Shown here: one piece after another, positions 53,501 through 64,000 of the stretch
Layout of the letters: every line of letters starts with the position of its first letter
Numbering within the stretch: position 1 is the first letter of the stretch
Source: MFD01213-c1 sp963704405
GTDB lineage: Bacteria; Planctomycetota; Phycisphaerae; Tepidisphaerales; Tepidisphaeraceae
NCBI GenBank assembly: GCA_963704405.1
Contig: OY969903.1
Coordinates: 2,728,001-2,792,000 of the forward strand
Direction: 5' to 3'
Length of the DNA stretch: 64,000 bases
The notes under the pieces: model-generated
Told to the model about the DNA's origin: nothing
The model's database searches: none
What the model saw: the letters and a program-made list of their open reading frames with translations, nothing else
Program-made: the position numbers and the translations under genes

Positions 53501-56500
53501 GCAAGGCGGAAGCTGATGTTTGGCTCGAAGAGTTCAAAGAAAGGGGCGGGAACGTCAAAGCCGTTGGGGTTGGTGTACTTCACGTACATCACGTTGGTTC
53601 GCAGCGGGCGAATGACGCCGGGTGCGATCATCTGGTATTCGACGGGGGCCGCGGTTGTCGCCGCCTGCACGGTGATCGCGCCCGCCAGCGTTGCATGATT
53701 GGCGCCATCCGTGACTTGCAGGTCATACAGGCCCGGCGCGGCGGATGACAAGTTGAACGTCGCCGACAAGCGCTCAGCGGAAAGTTGCGTGACCGTCGCG
53801 GTGGCGATTGTCGCACCTCCGCTGAGCAACTGAACCACCGACGCCGAGGTGAAACCCGCGCCATCAATGATGATCGTCGAAGTTGCGGCGGCGACATTGG
53901 CGGGCGAAGCGCTGAATGCGCCAAACGAAATCGCCGCGGCAGTCAGGGTGAAATTGCTGCCTGCGCCAGCTTCAGGGCGGCCGATGAGGCGGACGTAATA
54001 CACTCCGGCCTGGGGATGAGGAATGGTGAATGAGTTTGATGTGATGGTTGCATCGGGAGTGATCAGAAACTGTGCGGAGTCGAAAGTGGGCAGTACCCCG
54101 CGAGAAACTTCGACGTCGACGATGGCAGGTATCGTGGAGGTCTGTGTGATGCGAACATCCTGGCCGCCGGGCACGACGAGGCGATAGAGCGCCTCCTGTC
54201 CGGCGGCAATGGTGGAGCCGATCGGCGCGCCTAAGGTCAGGGCGGGGATGGTCACTGTGAGCGTTGCGGTTGATGCCAGCGTGTTGTTGGCGCGATTGGT
54301 GTCGCTGACAGCCGTACCACTGTCGGTGACGAGAATGACGTGATATGTGCCGTCGATCAGGGAAGGGAATGTCGCCGTGATGTTGTCAGAATAGCTGGAG
54401 CCTGCGGCCAATGATCCAGCATGATCCTTTCGGCCAAGCAGGATGTCGGAGGGATCAAGCGTGCCATCGGTCGACAGGTAAAGCGAATCTGTCCATGTTC
54501 CGGAGGCGGTCAGGCCGGAAGCATTGCGAACCCCGAAGTTGACCGTGATGGGGCTTGCGACCGAGCCGGACGCGGGAATGCTGACAGATGCGGCGATCAG
54601 GTCTGACCCTGCACCGGTGGCCGAGGCATTCAGAGTGATGGTTGTGGGGGTGATGGTTGCGGTGAAGCCGGGGCCGACACCGTCGGTTGCGGTGAATGCG
54701 CCGGTGGAAGCTGTAAATGATGCGGCCGGGTAAGCCGTTCCCGCCGGTGGTGCGAAACCGCCGGTGGTGGTTGCGGTGAGATTTCCGGTCAGCGTGGTTG
54801 TTCCGGTGACGATGAGATTTGGCGCGCCCGGCTGCCCTGGCAGGCCGCTCACGTCCAATTCGAGGGTGGGGAGCGTGGATGAGGCGGTGGCCAACGTCAG
54901 ATCACCGTTTACGGTGAAGTTCCCGCCAACTGAGAGCGTGCCGGTATTGGTGAATGATCCGGTGGTGGAATAGGTTGCGCCGCCTTGAACGGCGAAGGTG
55001 CCGTTGTTGGTGGTTAGCGAGGAGGCCTGCGGGATGGTTGCGCCGGGACCTGATAAGCGAATGATGCCATTGTTGGTTGTGAGGGTGTAGTTGGAGCCGA
55101 AGTCGATGGACGCGCCAGCGCCCGCCTCATAGGTGCCGCCCGAGGGAAGCGTGTGCGCATCGGCGCCGGAGATGCTTGCGTTATTCAGTGCAATCGATCC
55201 GGAAAGCGCGAGAATTGTTCCGGTATTGTTGATTCCGGCATTGGACAGCGAAAGCGCGCCGCTGCCACCGGTTTTTTCGATGAGGCCGGCGTTTTGAATG
55301 GTTTGAAAGGCAACGTTAAAGGCGGTGTCGTTCAGGAAGTTCCATATTCCACCGACCCCCAGCACCGGCTGGCCGGCAGCGCTGATGGCGCTGCCGTCGA
55401 ACGTCATGACGCCGTTATTAGTGAAGGTGCCGATCTGGTTTCCCGGTCCGACATATGCAAGCGTGCCGGTGTTGGACAACAGCGCGCCATTGAACACGCT
55501 GCCATCCACCTCGGCGACGCCGGCGGAAAAAGCGAGCGATCCGGGAGTGACTCCATCGGCATTTGGGAAGAAATTGCCAAGGGTAAAGTGGATGATTGCG
55601 CTGTTGGAAGGCGCGGAAAGAACACCGGTAATGTGGGCGGCCGCAGGGCCGAAGTTAAACGTAGCGCCGGGCACGGCAGAGAGCAGGGCTCCATCGAACG
55701 TATTAAGCTGAGCGGGGGTGAAATTCAACGTGCCTGCGTTGGCTTGGATGCGGCCGCCGGCAAGCAATTCGTAGGTGTAGCCATTGGGGATGATGGTGAT
55801 GGAACCGGCGCTCTTGCGGAAGATGCCGGCGTTTTTGAAGTCAAACGATGCACCCCCACCGCCGTTGGCTGTGAAGGTGACATCGGTCTGGATGTCGAAG
55901 AGTCCTGACGTTGCGTTGGTAAAAGCTCCGCCGGCGAGCCAGTTTATTGAACCGGAGCCGCGCACGCGCACCGTTCCCTGATTGACGATGTATGGTCCAT
56001 TGCTGCCGTTATCGGTGATGTAGTCGATGAAGCCGGTGTTGGTGATCATCGCGCCAGGGTTGGTTCCGGCAATGCCAGTTCCCAATTGCGCCTGTCACCA
56101 GCGCCATGCCATCGGGAAAGTTAAGAATGGCGGCGGTGCTGGTCCCATCAGCAGTTCGAGAGATGAAGGTGCCCTGATCGAATTCGATGATTCCACCGCC
56201 GCTGCCGGTGATGGTTCCGCTGATTGCGACATTGTTGTTGTTTTGCGGATTGGCGAAGAAGAACGCGCTGCCGGGGGCGATGGAGAAGGTTGTCGCGCCA
56301 TCCAGCACGGTAGAGGCGGGGTCGGTGATTGATCCCGAGGTGATGTGAATGATGCCGCCTGAATTACGGAAATTGATGAAAGGACTGAACGAGGTATTTC
56401 CCCCGCCGCCGGTTTTCTGGAAGAGGCCTTTGTTTGTAAACAGCCCGGTTGCGCCCCGCCACCGGCGCCGTCGAAGTTGACATTTGACGACACGGTAAAG

Positions 56501-57719
56501 GTCCCCGTGGTGTCATTGATGAATGAGGTGCCTGCGGGCAAATTGAGCGTTGCGCCGTTAATGACCCGAATGGTTCCCTGATTGATCAAGTTCGGCGACT
56601 CAACTTCTGCTGATGAGGTGTAGGTGAGAAATCCCGTATTGGTGATGATCGCGCCAGCGCTGCTGCCGGCGACGCCGGACCCCAGCTCAGCGGTGTCCAC
56701 GCTTGCATACCCATCGGGAAAGTTCAGCACCGCCGCTGCCGAAGAGCCATCAATAGCGCGAGATTCATATACGCCATTTTTAAAAATGAGCTGACCGGCG
56801 CCGGTGCCGGTCAAGGTGCCGCTCAAGTGTCCACCGCCGGTAGCGCTGTCCAGAATGAGCGAGGACCCAGCGGCGATATTGAATTGGGTACCCGCGAAAG
56901 AGACGAACGCCTGTGAATCAACGCTTCCACCGGTGACGGTGAATGTGCCGCCGTCGCTGTTGATGTCCAGATTTATGTCCATCGTCGCGGTGCCGCCGCC
57001 GCTCTTGAGGATCTTGCCGCCATTGTTGTTCAGCGCCGGTGCGGCCCCGCCTCCCCCGGCGGCCGTCAGAGTTGCAGCCCCTGAAATTTCAAACAGCCCG
57101 TCATCGGGACCGGGGCCGTTGATGTTGTTGATAATGGTTCCAAACGTGAAGTTCGTGCTTCCGGTGACGGTGATATGCGCATTGTTGTTGACACTGATCC
57201 GAGAGAAATTCCCACCGGTCGTGGAGATGGTTCCATCGTTGGTAAATGTGCCGGAGATGCTGGCGGCCGGGACGAGACTTAGATTTCCAAATACGGTGAT
57301 GTTGTGGCCACTGAGGTCACCGGCAACACTGATGGCGCCGCGGAGCGAAGCGCTCGTGCCAATTCCGAGCGCGCCGCGCGTTACACCGGTCGGCTCCGGA
57401 TGTGAAACCGTGCCGACAATGCTGAGCGTTCCATCTGATTGAAGAGTATTGGCCCCTTGGCCAACGGTGACTGTGACGGTGCTGCCAGCGGGAATCGTGA
57501 CATCATCAGCGCCCCTGGAACGACGCCGCCCGACCATTTACTTGCGTCGCTCCAGTCGCCGCTGCCCCCGAGCCAGCCGATCGATGCAAGCAACCGTCGC
57601 GGTTCCAGCCTTTCAATCGCGGCCATCAGCGCAGCCTGGCGCGACAACCGATTGGAAAACCGGGGCCGTAATCGCGATACAGAAGCGCTAACGACGCGCG
57701 GATGATCCAACATGCCCAT
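47588..57719 (-). CDS. Giant RHS/YD-repeat exported protein, frame broken four times
   Basis: One 10.1-kb gene of about 3376 residues. It starts MGMLDHPRVV with GGAAGG upstream and has ERLEPRRLLAS (residues about 37-46), the planctomycetal export motif. Then come long beta-helical repeats (NQGTIRVINGATLNLPAG-type) to about 1000, a CARDB-like domain near 1050, a PPC-like domain near 1170, a TIG/IPT domain near 1270, and YD repeats from about 1650 (YDAAGNRIATFHYG) ending in the RHS core GRFLQPDPSGFGGLDANFYR near 2360. A roughly 980-residue beta-rich region follows, opening DPNEIVGPGGFGG. Single-base indels near 57508, 56457, 56086 and 52672 break the frame; homology reads straight across each. 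Confidence 0.85.
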
Positions 57720-58098
57720 AAATAACTTCCTTCCATGTGTTCTGCAGGGAAAAACAAGTGCAAGTGAATTGGCTGCTTTTTACCCATCGCAGAATATAAC
57801 GACCCCGGCAAATAATTTCCCATGCGACATAATGTGTGACCTGCTCGCATTCTCGACGGTACACACCACGGTGTGCGAGGTTTCCAGCTTTACGCAGATT
57901 GGAGTCCAATCATGCGCGGCGCATGCGAGGAGGCTGATTATAATTAATAGACACTAACATAATCACCTGCGCATCGACGCGCGGGAGGTTATGTTAGTGA
58001 CTCTAAAGTGACTTGGAATCGGGATGATAGTGTGTATTTGCAAGAATTAAGGCATCGTTGGCAACGCCCGCGATTCTGCAATCAATCAATGGACATTG
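57720..58098. other. Intergenic region with leader of the RHS gene
   Basis: I see no gene. The leader side contains a long hairpin (57952-57999) and several shorter palindromes, including CACACC-G-GGTGTG near 57868-57880. The left part is AT-rich (57760-57830). No known riboswitch class is recognisable by eye. Confidence 0.5.
57952..57999 (-). repeat. Structured leader hairpin upstream of the RHS gene
   Basis: CACTAACATAA (57952-57962) pairs with TTATGTTAGTG (57989-57999), a perfect 11-bp outer stem. Inside, CCTGCGC and GCGCGGG extend it. The inner block plus flank (GCATCGACGCGCGGGAGG ... CTCTAAA) recurs at 44051-44085 in the leader of another exported-protein gene. The RNA, if transcribed, would lie about 235 nt before the RHS start codon. 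Confidence 0.65.
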
Positions 58099-61015
58099 TC
58101 ATATCTTTGCAACCGCCATGCTGCTTATTGTGACCGCTCTATTTGCCGCTTCATCCGTCAATATCGCGGTGAGGAAATAGCTGCCGGGCGTTAATGAGGA
58201 CTCCACCAGCTTCCAGCCGCTGAGGTGCAGCTTGATGCTTCTGTGGGCTTTGATTGTCTGGCGGCCGATCGTTCCTGATTCAAGCGATGAACCGACCGGC
58301 TCCTGTCCGGCAACGTCGGTGGCGAAACCCACTCGCTCATCTATCAACGTAACGTCGTCAATGTTGCCGTTATTGGTCAGAATGACGGTCGCGCCGGACT
58401 TCAGTGACGGCACGGGCGTCGCGGCAAACGCCGCCGACAGCGTGATGAACGGCGCGGCGATTGCAATCGGGGCGGGTGACGACGCGATGCTTGTGCCGCC
58501 GGCGAAAGGATCAGTCACCTGAGCGACGAGGAAATAATTGCCGTCGGCAAGGGCGGGGACAGTTTTGACTGGCACTATTACTTTTCTGGTTTTGCCGGGG
58601 AGAATGGCGAGGGACTTCGCCGAGGTGACAATGGATGTGCCGAGGGCGCCTACTTGTGTCGAGGCGGTGATATTGATCGGTGTGACTCCCTTAGAGAGAA
58701 CGTTCCCATTGTTGGTAATCAGGAGCGTGACCAATCCTTTGGCTTTGGTCCCGCTGATCAGCGCGGCTGGCAGCGTGGTCGTCAGCGTTTCCGATAGTGC
58801 GACGAAGGGCGCTGCCAGCGTGAATTGGCCGGCACTGGCCGCCTGAGTCACATTTGTGAGAGGATCGGTCACCTGGATAACGAGGTTGTAGTTCCCGTCG
58901 CTCACTGCCGGGAGATTTAGAAGTGGCACGGTAATCAAACGACTGGCACGGGGCTTCAAAACGATCGGCAGATCCTGGCTGCGAATTAGCGTCCCATGAG
59001 CGGCGATCCCATCGGCGGCTACGAACAAGGCGATGTGGCTTATGCCTTTGCTGATGATGTTGCCGCTGTTGGTTACTTTCCATACGGCGATAGCTCGTGT
59101 GCTGGTGCCGCTCACATCGGCAGGCAACAGGGTTGTTCGGACCAGGGTTTCTGAAAAAGCGACGAACGGCGCTGCCGCCGCCAATGTCGGGCCAGCGATT
59201 GAAATGCCCGTGGCGCCGGATGGATCAGTGACCTGCGCAAACAGGATGTAGGCACCATTCAGACTCGCCGGAAGCGGGGTAACAGACACTGACAAAGCTG
59301 TCTTGCCACCGCCACGGATTGTTAACTTCGGCTTTGCAATTGAGCCAAGCAGCACAGAGGTGCCGTCGACAACGCCGTTGGTCGACGCATACACACTCAC
59401 AGTTGTCGATCCCGACGAAATGGCGACTGCGGAGTTGACGAGATCGACGACGACAATTCCTCGCGTCCCGGTCCCCGCGACGACGCTTGGGGGCAGCGTT
59501 GAATGCACAATCGACGGGACGAGCGTGGAGGAACCAATCTTGAAACTATTGAGGTGGCTGAGGAAGCCGTGCTGTCGCTGGCGGTCAACGTGTAGCTGCC
59601 GGCGGTTGAAATCGACACATTGGTAAAGGTAGCTACGCCGTTTATCGCCGCCACGGTGGCCGTTCCACTGAGCACCGCACCGGCGGGGCCGCTGGCGATG
59701 CTCAGCGAGACATTTGAGTTGTCGCTGGTGAGCAGGTTGCTGTTGGAATCTTCGACATCCACTGTAATTGGCGAAAGCAGTCCGGTTGTCGGGGCATTTG
59801 CCGGCTGCTGAGCGAAGGACAATTGGTTTGTCGCTCCCGCGCTGACTTCCAAAAGCGTGGAAATCTGTGAACTGTTTGTCAGCACGAGATCGGTCTGGGG
59901 TGTCACTGCGCCAACCAGATCGCCGGCCGCGATGGCATTGCTGCTCCCGCCGCCAGGGAGGGAAATGGTCGTCCCAGTGTGGAACGTCCCGGCGCCGTTG
60001 CCGAGCAAGGCAGTGACATCGTTGCTGTTGCCGGGGCCGAGCAGGCAGAGGAGATCGGGGATTCCATCGCCATTCAAGTCGCTGGCGTGAACGCTCGTCG
60101 GCCCGCTGCCAGCTATTGATCCAGCCACGGCACTGCTCACCGCAGGGGCGAATGTCCCATTACCCTTGTTGGCCAGAAAGCTGACTGTTCCCGCAGTGCT
60201 GTTGGCGGTGACAATGTCCAGCTCAGGAAGGCCGTTGATGGTCATGTTCCGGAAATTGCCGACCGTGATGGAAGTGGGAGAAAGCCCCGTCGCATAGGTC
60301 GTTGACGCTTGGAACGTTCCATTGCCGTTGCCGAGGAAAACGCTGACGCTGTTGGCCGCCTGGTTCACTACGGCGAAATCCTGGTTGCCGTCACCATTGA
60401 AATCGCCGGCTGCCACTCCGGCAACGCTGCCAAAAGACAGGCTGAACGGCGCCTGTGGCGTCATGCCGCCGGTACCGGTTCCGATCAGCAGCATTGCATT
60501 GTTGGAAGGCGTGGCGCTCCCGCTGACGCTCAGAACGTCGCTCTTGCCGTCATTGGTAAAATCGGCGACGGCGATCGCCTTGTTTTCATTCAGCGCCGGC
60601 GCGCGCCGCCGGCACTGAAGTTGCCGGCGCCATCGTTGATGAATGTAATGATATTCCCCGGCGTGCCACTGGTGGCGACAACAATATCCACGTGGGCCGT
60701 GTTCTTGAAATGACCGGTCGCGAGTGAGCCGGGCGGTCCGGACAAAGGAATCACCGTGGGCGCCGTAAACGTTCCATCGCCATTGCCAGAGTATATGCCC
60801 GCGGCGCCGACGCCAGAACTGATTCCGGCGACAATCAAGTCGGCTTTGCCGTCGCTATTAACATCGACCAACGTGGCGGAATTCGGGGAAACCATCAGTG
60901 AGCCGGTCGCGGTGTCCATGGGCGATCCATACGCCAGCCCGGTTAAATATTGCCGGGATTCCAGGGCTTGGATGATCTCGTGAGCCGACATCCGAACGCG
61001 GGATTTTTTCGTCAT
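58099..61015 (-). CDS. FG-GAP/VCBS-repeat and CARDB-like exported protein, frame broken twice
   Basis: About 972 residues. The N-terminus MTKKSRVRMSAHEIIQALES then RQYLTG is a variant of the planctomycetal export motif. FG-GAP repeats follow (VDVNSDGKADLIVAG, GDFNGDGNQDFAVVNQ, SDLNGDGIPDLLCLLG, each ending NGxGTF), which form a calcium-binding beta-propeller. An Ig-like region follows (VDVEDSNSNLLTSDNSNVSL). The C-terminal half has four CARDB-like repeats of about 115 residues (PFVALSETL ... NNGNVLSKGV ... YFLVAQVTDP). One-base losses near 60598 and 59542 (a T run) break the frame. AAGAG lies just before the start. It is likely a surface adhesin or binding protein. Confidence 0.85.
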
Positions 61016-61648
61016 ACTCTTAGTGTAGTGGTTCAACTTTCTTTTCCTCTGTAAGTAATCTGCGCGTGGTAAAAGTATATCAGGCGGATGCCATGCCTGA
61101 TCGACGGAAACCGCTGAACCCCGAACGACGAATGTCCGCGATGCTGGAGGCGCACAATAGCTCTGTTCGGCAATTTTAACTATCGAAATCCGATCCAGAG
61201 TTTTTGTCGCCATGGCGGCCCAAACGTTTGGCTGCTACTCGATGCGTTTGGGTCGCTGTGTTGATGCCGACACAAATCAGTATTCCCCATTTCCAAACAA
61301 TCTTTCCCCCTCCATATGGCTTCCTTAATAGCGCTGTCCAAGATGGTCTGTCGGTGGGTGCGCAGGCGGAAAAACCTGATTGGCTACAGCAAGTGTTGGC
61401 CCGGCGGTTGCTTCTTGCGTCCACAACTTGTTGTAATGCATGGGTGTTCGAGCCACAGCATTACGTTTTGGCCAGATCAATCTGTCAAAAGCCATAGCCG
61501 TCGGCGCTGCACCCTATGACCGTTTCGGACAGCCGACTGCGACAACATAGCTAAATCGTCACTGCGTTGTCGTGCGGCGGACGATCCGGGATGTTGGCGA
61601 GCGCGGCATGCGATCATTATTGCGACGACGTTTTTCTGGAGACACGCC
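61016..61648. other. Gene-poor region between FG-GAP gene and SRPBCC gene
   Basis: These 633 bases lie between divergent genes and should hold both promoters. Small ORFs on both strands overlap each other and have no family features or ribosome-binding sites. GGAG lies 8 nt before the SRPBCC ATG at the right edge. Confidence 0.5.
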
Positions 61649-62548
61649 ATGACATTACTGAATGGAACAGCGTCTTCCCGAGGGCTCGGAGCGGGCAGCC
61701 AAGGGCAAGACGGTCCTATGCAACGCCAAGCTCGGCAGGAATCCCAAGACACAGAATCCGGGCAGAGGCCGGATTCACCGAACGTCAACGTGGGGAAGAA
61801 CGAGCGCGTCTTATCCATTGCCGCCGGCTCGACCCTTGCGCTGTTTGGCTTCTCTCGAAGAAGCGTGCCCGGCTTGATCATCGCCGGTGTGGGCGGGGCA
61901 TTGATTTACCGGGGCGCCACGGGGCATTGTCCAGCGTATGACGCCGCCGGTATTAACACCGCCCCCGCGGGGGGCGGCGAGCAATCCGATGAGGTGGCCG
62001 AGCGGATTTCCGAGCGCGGCATTCATGTGGAGCAGTCGTTTCTTATTAATCGTCCTGCAAGCGAGCTCTACGCTTTCTGGCGGAATTTGGAAAACCTGCC
62101 TCGGATCATGACCCACTTGGAATCGGTCAAGACCACAGACGACCGCCGCTCGCACTGGGTCGCCAAGGCGCAGGGCTTCATGGGCAAGCGCTTTGAGTGG
62201 GATGCGGAGATTACACACGATGAACCGGATACGTTCATTGGGTGGCAGTCGCTTCCGGGAGCCGACATCGATAATGCCGGGCAGATCCATTTCAGCCGCG
62301 CGATGGGGGACCGGGGTACCGAGGTGCATGTGTTCATTGATTATATTCCGCCGGCCGGACGGCTGGGCCACTGGGTTGCCTCGATGCTGGGACAGAATCC
62401 GCGGCGCGTGGTGCGTGAGGATTTGCGGAATTTCAAACGAATCATGGAGATCGGCGAGATCCCGTCAATCATTGGTCAGCCGCACGGCACCTGCAAAGGC
62501 CAAGGCGAGCGGTACACCGAATTGGAATGGAAGCCGCTCTTTACGTGA
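61649..62548 (+). CDS. SRPBCC-domain protein with N-terminal DUF2892-like membrane segment
   Basis: 299 residues. Residues 46-95 (NVGKNERVLSIAAGSTLALF, RRSVPGLIIAGVGGALIYRG) match the small membrane DUF2892-type unit. From about 125 follows an SRPBCC/polyketide-cyclase-like domain (VEQSFLINRPASELYAFWRN, LENLPRIMTHLESVKTTDD, FEWDAEITHDEPDTFIGWQS, EVHVFIDYIPPAGRLG), a hydrophobic-cavity fold that binds lipids or other apolar ligands. This fusion is often encoded next to zinc alcohol dehydrogenases in environmental bacteria, as here. The first 40 residues are Gln/Gly/Ser-rich. Confidence 0.82.
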   Translation: MTLLNGTASSRGLGAGSQGQDGPMQRQARQESQDTESGQRPDSPNVNVGKNERVLSIAAGSTLALFGFSRRSVPGLIIAGVGGALIYRGATGHCPAYDAAGINTAPAGGGEQSDEVAERISERGIHVEQSFLINRPASELYAFWRNLENLPRIMTHLESVKTTDDRRSHWVAKAQGFMGKRFEWDAEITHDEPDTFIGWQSLPGADIDNAGQIHFSRAMGDRGTEVHVFIDYIPPAGRLGHWVASMLGQNPRRVVREDLRNFKRIMEIGEIPSIIGQPHGTCKGQGERYTELEWKPLFT

Positions 62549-62605
62549 AGGCTTTGCGAGCGACACAAGATTTTCTTTCAAACAACTGTTGATCAGGAGT
62601 CTGTC

Positions 62606-63799
62606 ATGATGAAAGCGCTTATCTGGTGCGCGCCATACAAGGTTTCGGTGGAGCGGGTTCCCGATCCCACGATCATCAACCGCCGCGACGTGATTGTGAA
62701 ATTAACTTCCACGTGCATCTGTGGGTCGGATTTGCATCTGGTGGATGGTTTTATCCCGTTTATGAAACCGGGAGACATCATTGGCCATGAGCCGATTGGG
62801 ATCGTCGAGGAAGTCGGTCCTGATGTCGATCAAAACAAATTGAAGGTCGGTGATCGCGTTGTGGTGCCATTCCCCATCGGTTGCGGCCAATGTTTTTTCT
62901 GCCGCCGGGAATTGTGGAGCTGCTGCGACAATACCAACCCCAAAGCTTATCTCTCTGAGCAGGCGTTTGGTCAGCCGCCTTCGGGCGTATTTGGCTATTC
63001 GCAATTAACGGGCGGCTATGCCGACGCGCAGGCCGAATACCTCCGAGTGCCGCTGGCGGATGTTAATTGCCAGAAGATGCCCGAGGATTTGAGCGACCAC
63101 CAGCTTGTCTTTCTCTCCGACATTTTCCCAACCGGGTATATGGCCGCCGAGCAATGCAATATACAGCCGGACGACACCGTAGCGATCTGGGGCTGCGGCC
63201 CGGTCGGACAGTTCACGGTCCGCAGCGCGATGATCCTCAACGCGGGGCGGGTCATTGCAATCGATAATGGCCGAATGGTTCCCGAGCGTCTTGAGCTGGC
63301 CCGCAAAGCCGGCGCAATCACGATCGATAACAGCACGGAAGATGTCTATGAGCGGCTGCAGGAACTAACCGGCGGCATGGGCCCCGACGTTTGCATTGAC
63401 GCCGTCGGCATGGAAGCGCACGGCACCAACACGGTCGAGCATATCTACGACAAGGTTAAGACCGCTCTGATGCAAGAGAGCGAACGTCCTGCCGTTGTGC
63501 GGCAGGCGATCGAATGCTGCCGCAAGGCCGGCACGGTTTCCATTCCCGGCGTCTATGGAGGCCTGTCAGACAAGATTCCTCTTGGCGCATTGATGAACAA
63601 GGGTCTGACGATCAAAACCGGCCAGACGCATGTGCATAAATATGTGCCGCGGCTGCTCAATCTGGTCCGAGAGGGAAAGATCGACCCGAGCTTTGTCGTC
63701 ACCCACCGCATCCCCCTGAGTGAAGCGCCGCGCGGTTATCATCTGTTCCGGGAAAAGCTCGACGGGTGCATTAAAGTTGTTCTGGACCCCGCGGCATAA
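62606..63799 (+). CDS. Zinc-dependent alcohol/formaldehyde dehydrogenase family protein
   Basis: A 397-residue medium-chain dehydrogenase/reductase. The catalytic zinc ligands are in TCICGSDLHLVDG and IIGHEPIGIVEEVG; a structural-zinc-like loop is CGQCFFCRRELWSCCDN. The NAD(P)-binding motif is VAIWGCGPVGQFTVRSAM, followed by the acidic VIAIDNGRMVPERLELA. The family resembles glutathione-independent formaldehyde dehydrogenases and threonine dehydrogenases. AGGAG lies 6 nt before the ATG. It probably forms an operon with the SRPBCC gene (57-bp gap). Confidence 0.9.
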   Translation: MMKALIWCAPYKVSVERVPDPTIINRRDVIVKLTSTCICGSDLHLVDGFIPFMKPGDIIGHEPIGIVEEVGPDVDQNKLKVGDRVVVPFPIGCGQCFFCRRELWSCCDNTNPKAYLSEQAFGQPPSGVFGYSQLTGGYADAQAEYLRVPLADVNCQKMPEDLSDHQLVFLSDIFPTGYMAAEQCNIQPDDTVAIWGCGPVGQFTVRSAMILNAGRVIAIDNGRMVPERLELARKAGAITIDNSTEDVYERLQELTGGMGPDVCIDAVGMEAHGTNTVEHIYDKVKTALMQESERPAVVRQAIECCRKAGTVSIPGVYGGLSDKIPLGALMNKGLTIKTGQTHVHKYVPRLLNLVREGKIDPSFVVTHRIPLSEAPRGYHLFREKLDGCIKVVLDPAA

Positions 63800-64000
63800 A
63801 TTTAACAAGACCGGCCCTGCATATCTGGCATCCACAGGGCATCCACCCGATACAAAAGTTCCATCTTAACACCCGCATCTTTACGTCTTCTTTTCCGACG
63901 CTCAATTCTTTTGTCTTTTCCGATTCCCGGCTCATATTCTGATGGGCGGTTATCCGGCGAACGCCTCTCGGCGGAATCCCTCAAGACCACTTCATCTTGA

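Noticed and set aside
63802..63990. Minus-strand ORF of 62 codons at the right edge
   Set aside because: Arg/Lys-rich, with a GTG start, no ribosome-binding site and no recognisable features; too close to the edge to judge.
1..64000. CRISPR array or prophage
   Set aside because: No regularly spaced direct repeats with unique spacers, no cas genes and no phage structural genes were seen. The only evident mobile element is the IS630 copy.

Overview
The window looks like a chromosomal segment of a planctomycete, most plausibly class Phycisphaerae (relatives of Tepidisphaera/Humisphaera). The reasons are: three large exported proteins with the planctomycetal N-terminal 'LExRxLL' motif, a PEP-CTERM-like protein, a delta-60-repeat protein, an RHS giant, an ECF sigma factor followed by the small partner ORF common in this phylum, and a planctomycete-style prepilin. 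The sequence is moderately GC-rich with mostly short intergenic gaps. It carries several families of interspersed palindromic repeats. No rRNA, CRISPR array or prophage is visible.

Layout. 0-1.1 kb: start of tsf and rpsB (minus strand). 1.4-6.3 kb: amidohydrolase, an intact IS630-type element (2691-3842), prfB with its +1 recoding site, an ArgA-like GNAT and a RidA-family protein. 6.4-13.7 kb: a seven-gene minus-strand run (M20 peptidase, class III aminotransferase, adenylate-forming ligase, SGNH hydrolase, two SMR/ArnE-ArnF-like membrane proteins, FemX/BioF2-like acyltransferase). It reads like an uncharacterised envelope or lipid-modification pathway. 13.9-15.7 kb: tandem paralogous secreted proteins of unknown family. 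16-20.7 kb: WecA/TagO-type transferase, an unknown protein, phosphohexomutase, cysE. 20.9-27.5 kb: small lipoprotein, HU, BioF-like enzyme, ECF sigma plus partner, rlmN, prepilin-like protein, receiver-only regulator. 28-33.4 kb: topA, a VapBC-type module, an MBL-fold hydrolase, a methyltransferase. 33.5-44 kb: delta-60/PKD/RTX surface protein, M42 aminopeptidase, a divergent cluster of YcfL/LpoB/COG3014-like lipoproteins, TIGR03118/PEP-CTERM protein. 44.3-47.5 kb: histidine kinase and Fis-type response regulator, MmcB-like nuclease-fold protein, tRNA-Leu(CAA). 47.6-61 kb: a 10.1-kb RHS gene and an FG-GAP/CARDB gene. 61.6-63.8 kb: SRPBCC protein and zinc alcohol dehydrogenase.

Data quality. 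At least twelve reading-frame breaks are single-base indels that, once corrected, restore textbook family sequence. They include one in the essential topA gene, and several lie in G/C or T homopolymers. I therefore read most of them as assembly errors, not pseudogenes, and annotate the full genes with the break described. Two apparent breaks are different: prfB (CTT-TGA-C, +1) and the IS630 transposase (A7, -1) are genuine recoding sites.

Two themes link the regions. The first is the cell envelope: the seven-gene run, WecA/TagO, phosphohexomutase, LpoB-type lipoproteins, secreted giants and PEP-CTERM. The second is repeat-gene interaction: copies of one inverted-repeat family run into gene starts and appear to have supplied leader or signal-peptide residues.
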